Assembly (NCBI GenBank): GCA_019894715.1
Contig: JAGXOA010000100.1
Span: 1 to 37,120 of the forward strand
Length of the DNA stretch: 37,120 bases
From: Promethearchaeota archaeon
GTDB taxonomy: Archaea; Asgardarchaeota; Lokiarchaeia; Sigyniarchaeales; SOKP01
Reading direction: 5' to 3'
The translations under genes and the position numbers were made by a program. The notes below the pieces were generated by a model, which was given only the letters and a program-made list of their open reading frames with translations, was not told where the DNA came from and did not search any database. This document shows positions 26,701 through 35,159 of this stretch, in pieces (the stretch's first letter is position 1; each line of letters starts with the position of its first letter).

Positions 26701-29700
26701 TATTTAAAATGGACAATTTCATGGAAATTTTTATTTCTAAAAGGTAGTTTTAGTGGGAAATTTAATTGGGATTACCAAGTTTTCTCTCCTGAACAAATAA
26801 ATGAAAATATCGATTATGAAGATTGGACTTTTACAAATAATAATTCAGATCCTATGGATTCGAGACCAAATATAGCCGTAGATTCAAATGGGAATGCTAT
26901 GATGGTCTGGACTCATACAAGATATCAGGAAAATGAGATGTATACCGATATATGTTATTCTATATGGAATGGAAATAGTTGGGGTGATTCTCAATTTGTT
27001 ACATATGATGATCAACCTGATTTCGACCCCTCTATAACTTATGATTCAAAAGGTAATGTTATGCTAGTCTGGTCTAGAATTACAGGAAATATGAGTTCAA
27101 TATCTCTTGATGAACCATATAAAATCCTAGAAACTCAGGAGATTGCATATTCCATTTGGGATGGGACTTTATGGACTCCTGTGCAACTAATTACTGATGA
27201 TTCCTATTCTAATGGTCGTGTAGTTGTTTCAAGTGATTCTAATGATAATTTTATAGCAGCTTGGGTTGGAGATCCAGATAATAATTTAACTACAACAGAT
27301 GATATGGAGATTTTTTATTCTACTTGGAATGGAAATAATTGGATTTCGAAAGAGTCATTGACAGATAATAATAATATGGATTATAGTCTTTCAATAGCTC
27401 ATAATTCAGAAGGAATAATAATTCTAAGTTGGTTAAGGGATATAGATGGTAATAGAACTACAACGAAAGATATTGAATTAAGATACACTTTATGGGATAA
27501 TGGTAATTGGATAGATTCAAGTGAAGTTACAACTTTAAATGAAGAAAAGGAAAGTCCATCAGTGACATTTGATAAAAATGATAATGCATTAATTACTTGG
27601 ATTGGAAGAGGTGAAAATGCCTCTAGAGTATATTTTGCAATCTTAGATAAACAAACAAATATTTGGAGTAAACCAGAAATTGTATATGAGGATCCATTTT
27701 TAGTCTATAATCCTATTATAAATGTTGATTCAGATAATAATGCTGTAATTACGTGGAGAGGATTTGAAGAAGAAGAAGTTGATAATTTTTATAACGCTGA
27801 AAATTCCTCCTCAAATTTCTATTTTGATGGAGAAATATGTTATGCGACTAAAGATCTTTCAAGGGATAATTCTATATGGAGTAATATGAAATATTTAACG
27901 AGAGATAATAAAACAGATTGGATGGTATCAGCTGCAATTATTGAAGGTCAAAGTAATGATCTTCTCTTAGTATGGGAAAAAGATGGTGAGAATTTTAATA
28001 AAGTCCATGAAATCAAATCAGATCTTTCAATAATACCAACAGATATATCCTTTTCTAATTCCTATCCAAACGAAGAAGAGATTATTGATATAAATGCATT
28101 AATTAGAAATAATGGTGATATTCCTGCAAATGATATAAACATATCTTTCTATGATGATCATCCTGATTATGAAGGAATTTTCATTAGTAGTAGAATAATC
28201 TCTTTTTTAGATTATGATTCCTCTCAAAATGTTTCGATTCCTTGGCAAGTAAAAAGAGGTGTTAATAACATTTATATCAAAATTGATCCAATAAATACAA
28301 TTGAAGAATTAAACGAAACTAACAATATTGCTTTTAATAGGCTAATGGTGTGTCCTGATTTATCAATCATAGATAATAATATAATTTTTTCAAATAATGA
28401 TCCACAAGAAGGAGATCTAATAACAGTTGAAGCACAAATTTATAACAATGGTGGTATGATTGCTGAGAATATACCTCTTGAGTTTTTCTTAAATAGTAAC
28501 AGTATAGATAAAATATTAATTCCATCATTAAAACCAAATGAAATCATTCTAGTCTCTACAGATTTCATTGTTGGTGCAAATAAAAACAAAATGACTATTA
28601 TAATCGATAAATTTAATGATATTATAGAATGGAACGAAAATAATAATGAAGCAACAAAAGAATTAAATATTTTTCCGGATCTTGATATAAATAGTTTCAC
28701 TCTTTCAAATAATTACATAACTTATGGAGAAAATATAGATTGCGAGTTAATATTAAGAAATGTTGGTAAAGCTAGTGCTTATAATATATTTATTGAACTA
28801 TTTAATGGAAATCCTTATGAAAATGGTGAGAAAATTGATAATTATACGTTAAATGAACTTAAAATTGGAAACCAAGAAATTATCAATTTTCATTTCGTAC
28901 CTTCTATAGGAATCCATCAAATATTTATTATTATTGATAGAGTAAACATTATAATGGAAATAAATGAAGATAATAATTTGGCTTTCCATGAATTAGCAGT
29001 AACCGCTTTACCTGATTTATATTTTGAAAATTATATGATTACTTCAGATACTGGATCAAAATCTATCAGTATAACTATTAGAAATAACGGATTAATTGGA
29101 GCTACTGGTATTATTATCAATATTTATGATGGAGAAAATTTTATAAGTGAGAATTTGATATTTAATCATTTAGTCTTACATATTGGTCCAGGTGAGACTA
29201 GAAGTTTTAGTTTTAAAATAATTGAAGAACTTAAAGAAAAATTTATTGGCATTACTCTTGATCAGGAAGATTTAATTAACGAAACAAATGAAAACAATAA
29301 TATTTTAATTATTGACTATTTAGAGATACCTAAAATAAATGCAGGACCTGACCAAGTATCTTATGAAGGAGATTCAATTCAATTTTTAGCATCCATATCC
29401 ACAGAACTTATTGAAGAATATGATTTTGTATGGGATTTTGGAGATTCTCTCTATGGACATGGAATAAGTATACAACATCAATATCTTGATAATGGTGAAT
29501 TTCAAGTAACTTTGACTGTAATAGGTCCAAATTATTATGGAATAGATATCCTTTTGGTATCCGTGTTAAATTCTAAACCAATAGTAAATGCGGGTTCAGA
29601 TATGGGATGTAATGAGGGTGATGAAATAACTTATAGTGGAAGTTTTTATGATATCGGTTATTTTGATACTCATAAAATTATATGGAATTTTGGTGATGGT

Positions 29701-31302
29701 TCTACTGCTATAGATACTTTAACACCAACACATAGTTATGAGGATAATGGAAATTATAATGTAACTTTAACAGTTACCGATAAGGACGGAGCTATTGGTA
29801 TTGATGAACTTCAAATCATGGTTTATAATGTGAATCCAATTGCAGATTCAGGTTTTAATCAGATTGTAAATGAAGATGATATTGTTGAATTTACTGGATC
29901 ATTCTTCGATCCTGGAATTAATGATACTTATACTATTCAATGGGATTTTGGAGATAGCAACAGAATTAGTAATAGTCTGAATCCATCGTATGTATATAGT
30001 AATTGTGGAAATTATAATGTAACTTTAATAGTTACTGATGATGATGGGGGGACTGGAATTCATTATCATACAATTACTGTTCAAAATGTATATCCAATTG
30101 CTGATGCCGGTTTAGATATAGAATGTAATGAGGGAGAAAAAATAATCTTTAATGGTGAAAAATCATGGGATACTCCTTCAGATCTTCCCTATCTTACATT
30201 TTTATGGGATTTTGGGGATGGATACAATGACACAGGTAAAATTAAAGAACATATTTATTCAAATCCAGGTATTTACAAAGTTAATTTAACCGTATTAGAC
30301 GATGATAACTACATGGGTACTGATTTGCTTACTATTGTTGTTTTAGATAATACACCACCTCAAACATCCTTGTCAATAGATGAATTTTCTTTTGATGAAC
30401 TTGGAAATATTATTATTAAAACAATATCTAATTTCACTTTAGTAACTATTGATGGCTATTCCGATATTTCTAGTACCTTTTATAGAATTAATCAGGGAGA
30501 ATGGATAGAATATATTGCTCTTTTTAATATAATTAATCTTGTAGGGAATATATCAATTGAATTTTACAGTATTGATAGTGCAGGAAATATAGAACCTATA
30601 AATTACTTGAATGTAATATTGAAAGATGATTTTAATATTTTCTATGAAGAAATTATTGATAAATTAGATTTTCTAACATTATTTATGAAAGATAATCTAC
30701 ATTGGCGAATTAGTCGTTGTTCAACTTATAAATTATATTCCATACAAAAACATTTACAAAAAGTAAATCATTTTTTTAAGAATTCTAATATAGATCTTAC
30801 TTTAATTCATATAAAAATAGCTAGTCAACATTTAAATATTGTTTATTATAAAGTTAAATGTTTAACTAAGATTGGAATTATTTCAGCAGATAAAGGAACT
30901 TTCATATTAAATGAACTAAATGATCTAAAAATTCTTATGATATATTTAAAATCTGTTGTAATTGGGGAAGAAATTGCTTATAAAATTGCTTATATTGAAG
31001 AGGATATAGTAAATCTTATTTCATACATAGAGGATTCAATTAAAATCAAGAATTCTTGTTATTTTACATATTCATTATATTCAACTATCAAATTACTTGA
31101 TTGTATCCTTTTAAAGGCCTTAAATAATAAATATCTAAATTGTTTGTTATCATATTCTCAATTAAAATTACAAAAAATAATAAATTTCGTTGAAAAATTG
31201 TTAATGAAGGAAAAAATAAATCAAAACTCAGCATATTATATCATGAATAAAATAGATAATATTATCCAATCAATTGAACAATTGAAACCAGATTTAATTT
31301 AA
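23725..31302 (+). CDS. Giant secreted multidomain protein (NosD beta-helix, propeller, CARDB, PKD)
   Basis: This 2525-aa protein begins with a basic and hydrophobic signal (KKLWSLVLISFFLLQ). Approximate domain order: 73-552 right-handed beta-helix with NosD/PbH1 repeats, closing with FGNYWDDYNGIDEDGDEIGD; 556-661 first CARDB; 662-780 Ig-like; 780-1030 beta-rich domain; 1042-1428 about seven repeats of the xxxVDSNGNAMMVW type, probably a propeller; 1433-1869 four CARDB domains (ending in ELNETNNIA-like motifs); 1868-2209 four PKD domains (WDFGD, WNFGDGS, WDFGDS, WDFGDG); 2210-2300 Ig-like; 2300-2525 helical tail with several cysteines. No C-terminal membrane helix or sorting signal is visible, so attachment is unclear. 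Probably an S-layer-associated or adhesive glycan-binding protein. It is flanked by direct repeats. Confidence 0.9.
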   Translation: MKTKKDFKKKLWSLVLISFFLLQSNQFLNFNQNKINQRLNNDSENGINNSEYESVDPLIIDGRSSAPGSYMWDDLVNNEWCSGSGTIDDPYIIENIMINGEGSKWCLYIRFSSVYFIIRKCKFYNSNDFSGEGGGIYTFQTYNGRIFNNNCSNNRYGGIKIEEGSNFNISGNLLDQNDLGGISLLKVEDSYLLSNNINNNGANGISLTSSNYNTIEENIINNSVNGIYIFNCDDNRISNNSFNNNDHNGLSSQFSDYNIISKNRFNSNGLNGISILYGRNNSLLENLVSKNNKKGIYTDDCNYSRISNNIVKNNYDLGIELRDCRYSVIDENLISNNNVNGIRITGSYNKISENIIEKNIGDGIVLYGSYYDVFNNDILNNNLAGLYMQSCKNSNIKSNLIENNNYGILLTSGNENNIILKNSVNYNRGGIYLWGSGNNNNEISSNNIKYNLLNGIETRVNSNNNIITYNLIEENINLGVLIYSDFNTIYKNYLIGNRINAYDYGDDNYWDNGVFGNYWDDYNGIDEDGDEIGDIPYSIAGSSGSRDNYPIIHAMVDFAIFYEDIYFSINVGELDVNAEITNIGYGYKSNITISFFEKNIDGSIKQIGNNHTINGLLRHENAIITEKWTPKMHFSIFVIIDPENKITELSESNNIAEREYSGTSPIVYHVTSKFGSWLGTNTVGTFITNIDLNNKFTAKITDFDGPDDVIKVIFKLNDISFEGKKISGELWEFDLNLLDLHGGKNFLEIFAYDATGHVSKAKNVIIKAKQLPFWLNEVLIGIEIKFLEITVNLLSQSLNISFKYPYKKDKSTVFDKTIPKDTEFLGGKSAKYNYSMFFSFEYFFLTGMARLTTKGSLSGKLFGYILEGTITSQANLDTTTLDIKSIMISFSLSLTIPLVEHDVKHNKWPISVDCKVTAKAKITVEVMMEAHNKALEWVSFKIITEISLNGHFGIKVDLGFVGGGLDIDVGGTGTFEIIIDEDDFAMHLYIGFYLKWTISWKFLFLKGSFSGKFNWDYQVFSPEQINENIDYEDWTFTNNNSDPMDSRPNIAVDSNGNAMMVWTHTRYQENEMYTDICYSIWNGNSWGDSQFVTYDDQPDFDPSITYDSKGNVMLVWSRITGNMSSISLDEPYKILETQEIAYSIWDGTLWTPVQLITDDSYSNGRVVVSSDSNDNFIAAWVGDPDNNLTTTDDMEIFYSTWNGNNWISKESLTDNNNMDYSLSIAHNSEGIIILSWLRDIDGNRTTTKDIELRYTLWDNGNWIDSSEVTTLNEEKESPSVTFDKNDNALITWIGRGENASRVYFAILDKQTNIWSKPEIVYEDPFLVYNPIINVDSDNNAVITWRGFEEEEVDNFYNAENSSSNFYFDGEICYATKDLSRDNSIWSNMKYLTRDNKTDWMVSAAIIEGQSNDLLLVWEKDGENFNKVHEIKSDLSIIPTDISFSNSYPNEEEIIDINALIRNNGDIPANDINISFYDDHPDYEGIFISSRIISFLDYDSSQNVSIPWQVKRGVNNIYIKIDPINTIEELNETNNIAFNRLMVCPDLSIIDNNIIFSNNDPQEGDLITVEAQIYNNGGMIAENIPLEFFLNSNSIDKILIPSLKPNEIILVSTDFIVGANKNKMTIIIDKFNDIIEWNENNNEATKELNIFPDLDINSFTLSNNYITYGENIDCELILRNVGKASAYNIFIELFNGNPYENGEKIDNYTLNELKIGNQEIINFHFVPSIGIHQIFIIIDRVNIIMEINEDNNLAFHELAVTALPDLYFENYMITSDTGSKSISITIRNNGLIGATGIIINIYDGENFISENLIFNHLVLHIGPGETRSFSFKIIEELKEKFIGITLDQEDLINETNENNNILIIDYLEIPKINAGPDQVSYEGDSIQFLASISTELIEEYDFVWDFGDSLYGHGISIQHQYLDNGEFQVTLTVIGPNYYGIDILLVSVLNSKPIVNAGSDMGCNEGDEITYSGSFYDIGYFDTHKIIWNFGDGSTAIDTLTPTHSYEDNGNYNVTLTVTDKDGAIGIDELQIMVYNVNPIADSGFNQIVNEDDIVEFTGSFFDPGINDTYTIQWDFGDSNRISNSLNPSYVYSNCGNYNVTLIVTDDDGGTGIHYHTITVQNVYPIADAGLDIECNEGEKIIFNGEKSWDTPSDLPYLTFLWDFGDGYNDTGKIKEHIYSNPGIYKVNLTVLDDDNYMGTDLLTIVVLDNTPPQTSLSIDEFSFDELGNIIIKTISNFTLVTIDGYSDISSTFYRINQGEWIEYIALFNIINLVGNISIEFYSIDSAGNIEPINYLNVILKDDFNIFYEEIIDKLDFLTLFMKDNLHWRISRCSTYKLYSIQKHLQKVNHFFKNSNIDLTLIHIKIASQHLNIVYYKVKCLTKIGIISADKGTFILNELNDLKILMIYLKSVVIGEEIAYKIAYIEEDIVNLISYIEDSIKIKNSCYFTYSLYSTIKLLDCILLKALNNKYLNCLLSYSQLKLQKIINFVEKLLMKEKINQNSAYYIMNKIDNIIQSIEQLKPDLI

Positions 31303-31398
31303 ATTTCACTTTATTCTTTAAAAATGATCAAAATTATCTTTATAAAGATATTGCTCATCTATTTTAATCATAAATTATTATATTCTTTTCATTTATAA

Positions 31399-31446
31399 AA
31401 TTATTATAGTTAAAGTATACAAAAATTTATTTTTAATATGAAAAAA
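31399..31446. repeat. 48-bp direct repeat, right copy
   Basis: This copy matches 23418-23465 at 43 of 48 bases and includes the promoter-proximal bases and first three codons of the DUF6125 gene (ATG 31438). With the left copy it flanks a segment of about 8 kb that carries only the giant secreted protein. Confidence 0.65.
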
Positions 31447-31956
31447 GATTTAGAAATCCTCTCAAAAGAGGAATTAATAGATTATATTGAGGATCTTTCA
31501 AAAAATTGGTTAGCAATTGATGGAACTTGGTTTTTATCTGTAGAAAGAAAATATGGGACGGATGTAGCAATTAAGTTAGATGAACAATCATGGAAAATCT
31601 TTAGTCCTATTGAAGCAAAACGCATTATGAAAAGATTTAATATTCCTGAAAATGGGGGTATTTCTGCATTGGCTAAAGCATTAAAATATAGAGTTTATTC
31701 AAATATTAATAAGCAAGAAATAATTGAAATTTCAGAGAATCGTTGTGTTTTTAGAATGAATAACTGTAGAGTTCAAACAGCAAGGAAAAATAAGAATTTA
31801 CCTGATTTTCCATGTAAATCTGTTGGTATAATTGAATATTCTGAATTTGCCAAGACGATTGATCCAAGAATTGAAGTACGATGCATATGCTGTCCTCCAG
31901 ATGATCATCCTGAAGATTATTATTGTGCTTGGGAATTTAAATTAGAAAAAAAATAA
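31438..31956 (+). CDS. DUF6125 family protein
   Basis: The 172-aa cytosolic protein fits the DUF6125 family as I recall it: LSKEELIDYIEDLSKNWLA and DGTWFLSVERKYG (residues 8-40), SPIEAKRIMKRFNIPENGG, then VFRMNNCRVQTARK, LPDFPCKSVGIIEYSEFAK, TIDPRIEVRC and the C-terminal CCPPDDHPEDYYCAWEF. Conserved cysteines and histidine in the second half suggest metal or cofactor binding. Family members occur in anaerobic bacteria and archaea; biochemical role unknown. It sits directly after the giant gene but has its own promoter-like leader, within the right direct repeat. Full length. Confidence 0.85.
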   Translation: MKKDLEILSKEELIDYIEDLSKNWLAIDGTWFLSVERKYGTDVAIKLDEQSWKIFSPIEAKRIMKRFNIPENGGISALAKALKYRVYSNINKQEIIEISENRCVFRMNNCRVQTARKNKNLPDFPCKSVGIIEYSEFAKTIDPRIEVRCICCPPDDHPEDYYCAWEFKLEKK

Positions 31957-31972
31957 AAAAAAAAACTTTTAT

Positions 31973-32489
31973 TTATATAAAAGTTTGGACTAGTAATCCA
32001 CAAGAAAAGATATAGGTTGTCCCTCCAATTGCAAAACCTTTAGCAGAAACATTATACGTACCAGGAGAAATTGAAATTCCTACCCATTGTATTGAAAATA
32101 CAAATCTTTCATTAGCAGTTGTATCATCACGGGTAATTCTAGTATGATAACTAGCATCAGCATCATTGAGGTATATATGTAAGAATACCTCACTAGCACC
32201 TACCGATAATCTTACATATCCCGTAAATAATACATAAATATTTTCACCTGAATTTACTGAGGCACTAATTGATAAAGGATCAAGATATTCTTCATCCCCT
32301 GTTGTTACTCCTATTGGAACTAATATTCCTAACGGACCTGTTTTATTAACAATACCAAGTATTCTTGATTGATTCTTCGCTACTGGGATCTAACATAGGT
32401 AATATTTTACTATCTATAATCAGATAACCTGCTAATCCCATACCTATAAGTCCAAATAATAAACCAATTGTTGCTGTTTTTTGACTCAT
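31973..32489 (-). pseudogene. Frameshifted signal-anchored surface protein (pilin-like N-terminus, beta-sandwich)
   Basis: From ATG 32489 the frame reads KTATIGLLFGLIGMGLAGYL (a membrane anchor) and ends at a premature TAA (32346-32348). The other frame continues ILGIVNKTGPLGILVPIGV and runs, rich in beta-strand-like segments (IYVLFTGYVRLSVG, ERFVFSIQWVGISI, GTYNVSAKG), to TAA 31973-31975, ending in the ILLVQT-like CGLLVQTFI. Removing one G from GGG at 32385-32387 (plus strand) joins them as MLDPVAKNQSRILG, about 171 aa. Short proteins with this anchor and a jelly-roll-like domain are familiar in Lokiarchaeal genomes. The break is either real decay or a single-base sequencing error in a homopolymer. 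Confidence 0.75.
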
Positions 32490-32624
32490 AATTATCACTT
32501 AATTATATTAAATATATGAATTCTTTAAGAAAGTATAATAATTATTATCCTATAAAAATATTACATCAATTCTATTATTTTTCAGATAAATTTCCTATAA
32601 ACCTATTGATCTTTTATTTGCTAG

Positions 32625-32636
32625 CGTATAAAAAGG
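32625..32636 (+). promoter_or_regulatory. TATA box/BRE-like promoter core, second copy
   Basis: CGTATAAAAAGG is identical to 18667-18678 and lies 90 bases ahead of the 140-aa coiled-coil gene. The leader between is AT-rich without another start. Confidence 0.5.
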
Positions 32637-32726
32637 AACAATTAAAAATTATAAAAACAATGTTATAATATTCATACTCATATATAAAAAAAAAAATAAA
32701 ATTAAATCAAAAGGTACAGAATAATT

Positions 32727-33149
32727 ATGTCAGAAGAAGAAATTAGGAGTAACATTAGTGATAAGCAAGATGACATTACAAAAATTGAAGAAGAAATCAC
32801 TAAAAAAGAAGCTTCAGCAGAGAGAGAAATCGAAGCTGATTTTGATTCTAAAATAAAAACAACTAAAGATACTCTAACAACTGAAGATAAGAATTTAGAT
32901 GAGGCTACTAAAAAATCTGAAGAATGGACCACAAAAGCAAAACGATTTAAAGATGTTGTGAAAAATCTAACAAAAGAATTAGCCACTCTAAAAAAAGATA
33001 AAACATCAGCTCTTAAAAATAAACTAAAAGATATTGAGAAAGAAAAGAAGACAAGAATTGGTGTTATTGATAAAGAAATTAAAGGTTTAGAAAAAGAATT
33101 AGCTAAATTGTTAAAAGCTGCTGAATTAGCTGCTAGAGAAGAAGACTAA
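32727..33149 (+). CDS. Small coiled-coil protein, 140 aa
   Basis: Nearly the whole protein is a charged heptad-type helix (for example SDKQDDITKIEEEITKKEAS and KNKLKDIEKEKKTRIG), broken only near residue 65-75 (SEEWTTKAKRF) so that a helical hairpin is possible. It has no cysteine, signal or membrane segment. It is a cytosolic structural or adaptor protein. It shares its promoter core with the 527-aa coiled-coil gene at 18740, whose central coil is similar in style, but homology is not established. It converges with the membrane-protein gene 19 bases away. No family recognised. Confidence 0.8.
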   Translation: MSEEEIRSNISDKQDDITKIEEEITKKEASAEREIEADFDSKIKTTKDTLTTEDKNLDEATKKSEEWTTKAKRFKDVVKNLTKELATLKKDKTSALKNKLKDIEKEKKTRIGVIDKEIKGLEKELAKLLKAAELAAREED

Positions 33150-33168
33150 AATCTTTTTTCCTTAATCT

Positions 33169-34116
33169 CTATTTTATTTTCCTATTTTTTTTGAAATCAT
33201 CAAATTTAGGTATTATAATATCTTCATATCCTTTTTTCTTAAGATAGGTAACAACTTTATTCATCGTCTTATCAAATGACTTTTCATAAATTAATATGGG
33301 GGTTGCTAGAATTCCAGAGAGGATAAAAGGAAGTAAGAGTAAGAGAATTGTTGGTATTAATGCTATATTTTCATAAGAAATTACCTGTATTATTTTATAA
33401 ACAATCACTATGTAGCTTATGAAAGTTAAAACTCCAACGAAATATCCAATAAATCCTTTAAATTGTTTAAATATTCCTAGAATCTCAGGATTTTTTCGTT
33501 TTTCTGGAAAACTTCGAAATGCCATCATTCCAGAATCTTCCAACATCCATAAAGGTATTAAAATAATAATAGCAAGTGGAATAAAGAAGAAAGATGCAAT
33601 ATATGAAGCATCAATGAAGACTAAAAATTTATTACCACTCTCTAATGAATCATAATTGATGTTTAGTTGTTTGAATAATTGTATTGTACCTTCTTGAACT
33701 ATCATTGCAGCTAATGTTACTGATAAGAAACTTGCTATTAATAATCTATATATAATTTTTGATGTATATGTATTATTTTTTTGATTATATATTCCATATT
33801 TTGGTTTTTCTCTAAATATATATAACAATCTATGAATCTTAGTATAGAATAAAGTACTATAGGGTAAAATATATCTGATCAATATATATATAATTATAGG
33901 TAGAATAAAAATTAAGATTATATCTGTCCAAATTGGACCTGGTAAAATTACTATTAAATCAATGATATAGTCATTTGTTATCTCTGAATTGATATATATC
34001 TGTCTAATAAGATTAAAAACAAATAAAAATCCAAATATGGTAATAGAAATGATTAATGAAAAAAAAACATATGAGAATTTCTTACTTATCAGTGAAATTT
34101 TTTCTTTATTTGACAT
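33169..34116 (-). CDS. Polytopic membrane protein, LEDSG family, 315 aa
   Basis: About six membrane helices: near 14-37, 63-83, 123-142, 168-192, 222-242 and 253-276. Motifs shared with the next gene: VILPGPIWTDI (56-66), IFREKPKYGIY (100-110), LEDSG (192-196), EKRKNP (205-210), FKGFI (219-223), and LPFILSG (262-268) followed by ILIYEKSF. The ends are soluble and lysine-rich. The downstream soluble tail (KKKGYEDIIIP) is also conserved. No transporter or enzyme signature is recognised. The LEDSG region recurs in the membrane half of the 868-aa ectodomain protein. Transcribed after its paralogue (116-base gap), so probably co-expressed. Confidence 0.8.
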   Translation of the reverse strand: MSNKEKISLISKKFSYVFFSLIISITIFGFLFVFNLIRQIYINSEITNDYIIDLIVILPGPIWTDIILIFILPIIIYILIRYILPYSTLFYTKIHRLLYIFREKPKYGIYNQKNNTYTSKIIYRLLIASFLSVTLAAMIVQEGTIQLFKQLNINYDSLESGNKFLVFIDASYIASFFFIPLAIIILIPLWMLEDSGMMAFRSFPEKRKNPEILGIFKQFKGFIGYFVGVLTFISYIVIVYKIIQVISYENIALIPTILLLLLPFILSGILATPILIYEKSFDKTMNKVVTYLKKKGYEDIIIPKFDDFKKNRKIK

Positions 34117-34232
34117 TTTTTTTCTTTTTTGTTTATAATTTTAATTTGATTTATTATTTTTAAATTATTATAATTTTAAAAAATTTAAAAAAAAGAAAAA
34201 GAAAGTAAATAATCTGTATTTTTGTATTATAT

Positions 34233-35159
34233 TTATCTTATCTCAATACTCTCAAATTCAGGAATGTTAATTTTTTTAAATCCATGATTTATTAAATATG
34301 GATGGACTCGATCCATCATTTTTTTAAAATATTTCTCGTATAAAAATATTGGAATTGCTAAGAATCCACTTAATATAAATGGTAAAAAGAATAAGATTAA
34401 TGGAATCAAAAAGGCTGGATCTCCAGGAGATGTCTCTTGTAATGCACTATTTGTGAGATCGTAATATGCAATTAATATAGAAAATCCAATAACATATTCT
34501 ATAAATCCCTTGAATATTTTATATACACCATTGATATCAGGATTCTTTCTTTTTTCTGAAAAAATTCTGTAGGCAACAATTCCAGAATCTTCTAGAGCCC
34601 ATAATATAAAGAATAACATTAATACAAAAGGTAGAAAGAAGAATGTACCTAAAAAGGTTGCTTCCGCTTTTAACAATCCTGGTGGTGGAATTGGAACATC
34701 TACATATCTAAAAATACGATCAAAACCAAGTTCTACTAAAGACCAAGCAATAAGAAAAGATAATAGACATACTATAATTGAACGAAATATTAATTTTGAA
34801 GAATATATTCTAGTTGAAGGTTGATAAATACCATATGATGGTTTTTTCCTAAAAATATAGAAAAAACTATGCACTTTTGCAAATCCTCTATTTGTATATT
34901 GAGAAATATAATAAGCAATACAAAATATTCCAATAGGCAATCCATATATTAATAATATATCTGTCCACATTGGACCTGGTAATATAACAATAAAATGCGA
35001 TATAAATTCATCTGGCATTTCTAAACCAAAAAGAATTCCTCTAGTACCAGGAGTGGCTAAGAATATTATTAAACCGATAAATAAAAATGAAATAATCAGT
35101 GAAATTAAAACATATAGAAATTTTTTCTCCAGTAATGATATTTTTTCTCTCCCTGACAT
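34233..35159 (-). CDS. Polytopic membrane protein, LEDSG family, 308 aa
   Basis: Tandem paralogue of the gene at 33169-34116. The N-terminus MSGREKISLLEKKFLYVLIS parallels MSNKEKISLISKKFSYVFFS. It shares VILPGPMWTDI (58-68), IFRKKPSYGIY (102-112), LEDSG (189-193), EKRKNPDINGVYKIFKGFI and LPFILSGFLAIPIFLYEK. About six membrane helices are visible. It differs most in the loop near 38-50 and in the PIPPPG loop near 157-161, which probably face one side of the membrane. Nothing indicates a catalytic role; the conserved acidic-DSG and lysine-rich loops could be an interaction face. First gene of the pair. Confidence 0.8.
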   Translation of the reverse strand: MSGREKISLLEKKFLYVLISLIISFLFIGLIIFLATPGTRGILFGLEMPDEFISHFIVILPGPMWTDILLIYGLPIGIFCIAYYISQYTNRGFAKVHSFFYIFRKKPSYGIYQPSTRIYSSKLIFRSIIVCLLSFLIAWSLVELGFDRIFRYVDVPIPPPGLLKAEATFLGTFFFLPFVLMLFFILWALEDSGIVAYRIFSEKRKNPDINGVYKIFKGFIEYVIGFSILIAYYDLTNSALQETSPGDPAFLIPLILFFLPFILSGFLAIPIFLYEKYFKKMMDRVHPYLINHGFKKINIPEFESIEIR

